Assembly: GCA_002452635.1 (NCBI GenBank)
Contig: DKEU01000216.1
Span: 6,169-12,238 of the forward strand
Length of the DNA stretch: 6,070 bases
From: Desulfovibrionaceae bacterium UBA6814
GTDB lineage: Bacteria; Desulfobacterota; Desulfovibrionia; Desulfovibrionales; Desulfovibrionaceae
Reading direction: 5' to 3'
Shown here piece by piece: positions 4,101 to 6,070 of this stretch; within the stretch, counting starts at the first letter, position 1; each line of letters begins with the position of its first letter. Below the pieces are notes generated by a model. The model did no database searches. It was not told where the DNA came from and saw only the letters and a list, made by a program, of their open reading frames with translations. Position numbers and translations under genes: made by a program.

Positions 4101-6070
4101 ATGGGAATTCGTTTGAAGCTGGGTTTGCCCCTGGCAATATTGACTATCCTGGTGGGGCTGGCGAGCTTCATGCTCATCCGCAGCCAGTTGGAGAAGCTCA
4201 ACAACGCCAGCCTGAACACCCTGGTGGCCAGCAAGGCCGCCCAGGCCGAGCAGGCCATCACCACCAGTTCGACCCTGGCCATGCAGGCCGCAGCCCTGGT
4301 GAGCCGCCTGCCCGAGGTGGAGGCCGCCTACCGGGTGGCCCTGGCCGGGAACATCGACGACGAGGCCAGCCCGGCCTCCCAGGAGGCCCGCCAGATGCTG
4401 CGCCGGGCCCTGGCCCCCATGCTGGCGGGGTACGCCGCCGCGGTGGGCGACAAGCCCAAGATCCACTACCATCTGCCCAACACCCGCAGCCTGGTCCGCC
4501 TGTGGCGGGACAAGCAGACCCGCAAGGACGGGGCGTGGGTGGACATCTCCGACGACCTCACCAGCTTCCGGCCCACGGTCCTGGAGGTGAACCGCACCGG
4601 CAAGCCCCTGTCCGGGGTGGAGGTGGGCAGCGGCGGGTTCGAGATCCGCGGCCTGGCGCCGGTCACCGACGCCGCGGGCAAGCACCTGGGTTCGGTGGAG
4701 GTGCTGCACGACTTCGCCCCGGTGCTGGAGGGCGTGAGCAGGGGCCAGGGCCAGGACGCCCTGCTCTACATGAACGTGGAGCACCTGAAGATCGCCACCC
4801 GGCTGCAGGACGAGGCCAAGCACCCGGTGCTGGGCGACCACTACGTGCTGGTCAAGGGCACCGAGGCCGGCAAGGTGGAGTCCCTGGTCACGGCCGAGTT
4901 CCTGGACCGCGGCCGCCAGGACATGCACTGGACCATGCGCGGCTCGGAACTCATGGCCGCCATCCCGGTGAAGGACTACCGCGGGGAGCAGACCGGCATC
5001 CTGGTCTTCGCCCTGGACGCCGGCCAGCAGCTGGGCATCATGTCCGACACCGCCCTGGTCCTGGGCGCCATCCTGCTGGCGCTCCTGGTGCTGCCGGTGC
5101 TGGCCGCGGTGGTCATCCTCTCGGTGTACGTGCTGCGCCCGGTGCGCGCCATCGTGGCCAAGATCAAGGACATCGCCGAGGACCGGGCCGACCTGTCCGA
5201 GCGCCTGAACGACTCCCAGCGCGACGAGATCGGGGCCCTGGCCACCTGGTTCAACCGGCTCATGGGCAAGATCGAGGACATCCTCTGCTCGGTGGAGAGC
5301 TACAAGAACCTGGTCAACGCGGTGCCCGACCCCATCTTCGCGGTGGACGACGACTACCGGATGATCGTGGCCAACACCGCCACCGAGAAATTCCTGCGCT
5401 GCTCCCAGGACGAACTCAAGGGCGGCAAGTGCTTCGACCGGTTCCGGACCTCCTCCTGCCAGACCGAAAAGTGCCCCATCAGCCAGGCCATGCGCATCGG
5501 CGCGGCCTACCAGGCCGAGATCATCGACATCGGCACCCCGGACAAGCCCCATTTCATCCAGCCCGTGGGCGACGTGCTCACGGACTGCTACGGCAAGAAG
5601 GTGGGCTACGTGGAGGTGGCCCGGGATGTGACCGCCCTGGTGCTCAAGGAGCGGGAGAACGAGGATGCCATGAACCGGCTGAACGAGATCAACGAGGCCA
5701 TCGGCCAGGCCGCGGACCGCATGGCCGAGGCCACCGACCGCATGGTGGGCCAGTTCGGGGACATCACCCGCGGGGCCAGCGAGCAGAGCGCCCGGGCCAC
5801 GGAGACCGCCACCGCCATGGAGGAGATGAACTCCACCGTGCTGGAGGTGGCGCGCAGCGCCTCCCAGGCCGCGGCCCAGGCCGGAGAGGCCAAGGACAAG
5901 GCCCAGGCCGGGGCCGCCGTGGTGGCCAAGGCGGTGGCCGCCATCTCCGAGGTGCGGGACCGGGCCCTGGACCTGCGCCGGAACATGGGGCAGCTCGGCC
6001 AGCAGGCCGAGGGCATCGGCCGCATCATGGGCGTGATCTCGGACATCGCGGACCAGACCAACCTGCTGGC
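4101..6070 (+). CDS. Methyl-accepting chemotaxis protein with double-Cache-like sensor, HAMP and PAS domains (3' end outside window)
   Basis: An uninterrupted frame of 656 codons runs off the window end. Transmembrane helix 1 spans residues 7-26, a periplasmic sensor about 27-313, transmembrane helix 2 318-344, HAMP about 345-397 (Pro347, DEIG at 375-378) and PAS about 398-515, followed by the helical MCP signalling domain. The sensor contains HLPNTRSLVRLW (124-135), DDLTSFRP (151-158) and GGFEIRGLAPV (178-188), which fit the double-Cache type found in PF14827 (family named from memory). The PAS domain has Cys434, Cys444, Cys453, Cys458 and Cys496, with the order CF-x7-C-x4-CP. The signalling domain reaches IADQTNLLA, so the CheW/CheA-contacting tip and the second helix lie beyond the window. 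Such proteins sense small ligands in the periplasm and control CheA at the membrane; the PAS may add a cytoplasmic cofactor or redox input. It is divergent from the receiver-PAS-PAS operon. The ligand is unknown. Confidence 0.92.
   Translation, partial: MGIRLKLGLPLAILTILVGLASFMLIRSQLEKLNNASLNTLVASKAAQAEQAITTSSTLAMQAAALVSRLPEVEAAYRVALAGNIDDEASPASQEARQMLRRALAPMLAGYAAAVGDKPKIHYHLPNTRSLVRLWRDKQTRKDGAWVDISDDLTSFRPTVLEVNRTGKPLSGVEVGSGGFEIRGLAPVTDAAGKHLGSVEVLHDFAPVLEGVSRGQGQDALLYMNVEHLKIATRLQDEAKHPVLGDHYVLVKGTEAGKVESLVTAEFLDRGRQDMHWTMRGSELMAAIPVKDYRGEQTGILVFALDAGQQLGIMSDTALVLGAILLALLVLPVLAAVVILSVYVLRPVRAIVAKIKDIAEDRADLSERLNDSQRDEIGALATWFNRLMGKIEDILCSVESYKNLVNAVPDPIFAVDDDYRMIVANTATEKFLRCSQDELKGGKCFDRFRTSSCQTEKCPISQAMRIGAAYQAEIIDIGTPDKPHFIQPVGDVLTDCYGKKVGYVEVARDVTALVLKERENEDAMNRLNEINEAIGQAADRMAEATDRMVGQFGDITRGASEQSARATETATAMEEMNSTVLEVARSASQAAAQAGEAKDKAQAGAAVVAKAVAAISEVRDRALDLRRNMGQLGQQAEGIGRIMGVISDIADQTNLL

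Noticed and set aside
3856..4116. An 86-codon + strand frame starting at GTG 3856 in the intergenic region
   Set aside because: It covers both divergent promoters and runs into the chemoreceptor start in another frame. It has no ribosome site and no recognisable protein features.
4053..5552. A 499-codon open frame on the - strand opposite the chemoreceptor gene
   Set aside because: It is very rich in Gly, His, Val, Leu and Gln with no domain pattern, as expected for the complement of a GC-rich gene. The + strand frame has clear TM, HAMP, PAS and MCP features.
1..6070. CRISPR arrays, tRNA or rRNA genes, insertion sequences, phage attachment sites
   Set aside because: No regular spaced repeats, no tRNA-like clover-leaf or rRNA stretches, no transposase or terminal inverted repeats were seen when reading both strands.

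Overview
The window is GC-rich (long runs of G/C-ending codons) and dense with genes. It looks like chromosomal DNA from a sulfate-reducing deltaproteobacterium of the Desulfovibrio type. The grounds are circumstantial: a bacterial PglB/STT3 oligosaccharyltransferase tail, a PilZ protein with an N-terminal YcgR-like domain, a PAS domain carrying a C..C..CP cysteine signature, and a chemoreceptor with a large double-Cache-like sensor. No rRNA, tRNA or housekeeping marker fixes the taxon, so this is inference.

Left part (1-1687, + strand): the 3' end of a pglB-like N-glycosylation gene (cut by the window start), a terminator-like hairpin, a complete TIM-barrel protein of the sugar phosphate isomerase / AP endonuclease 2 superfamily (635-1426), and a small helical protein of unknown function (1490-1687). 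The last gene converges on the next block with two bases between the stop codons.

Middle part (3823 down to 1690, - strand): three genes read leftward, probably as one operon. They are a response-regulator receiver fused to two PAS domains with no recognisable output domain (3823-2669), an 88-residue cysteine-rich protein whose start overlaps the end of the receiver gene (2690-2424), and a PilZ protein with intact c-di-GMP-binding motifs (2361-1690). A good sigma-70-type promoter (TTGACT-N16-TATCAT) lies just upstream. A GC-rich hairpin sits against, and partly within, the PilZ Shine-Dalgarno sequence.

Right part (4101 to the window end, + strand): the first 656 codons of a methyl-accepting chemotaxis protein with the layout TM - large periplasmic sensor - TM - HAMP - cysteine-containing PAS - MCP signalling domain. 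It is cut off just before the signalling hairpin tip. Its own promoter (TTGACA-N19-TATACT) is divergent from that of the leftward operon.

The 277-base intergenic region 3824-4100 is clearly AT-richer than its surroundings. Besides the two promoters it holds a 7-bp inverted repeat and a terminator-like hairpin on the + strand that no annotated gene accounts for. It may end a short untranslated transcript, but that is a hypothesis.

Together, 1690-6070 reads as a sensory cluster linking a chemoreceptor, a phosphorelay receiver/PAS protein and a c-di-GMP effector, plausibly controlling motility. The shared job is inferred from gene content and arrangement, not shown by the sequence. I do not see a clear new multi-gene system here. 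The most unusual items are the receiver-PAS-PAS / Cys-rich protein / PilZ operon and the unexplained structures in the divergent intergenic region.
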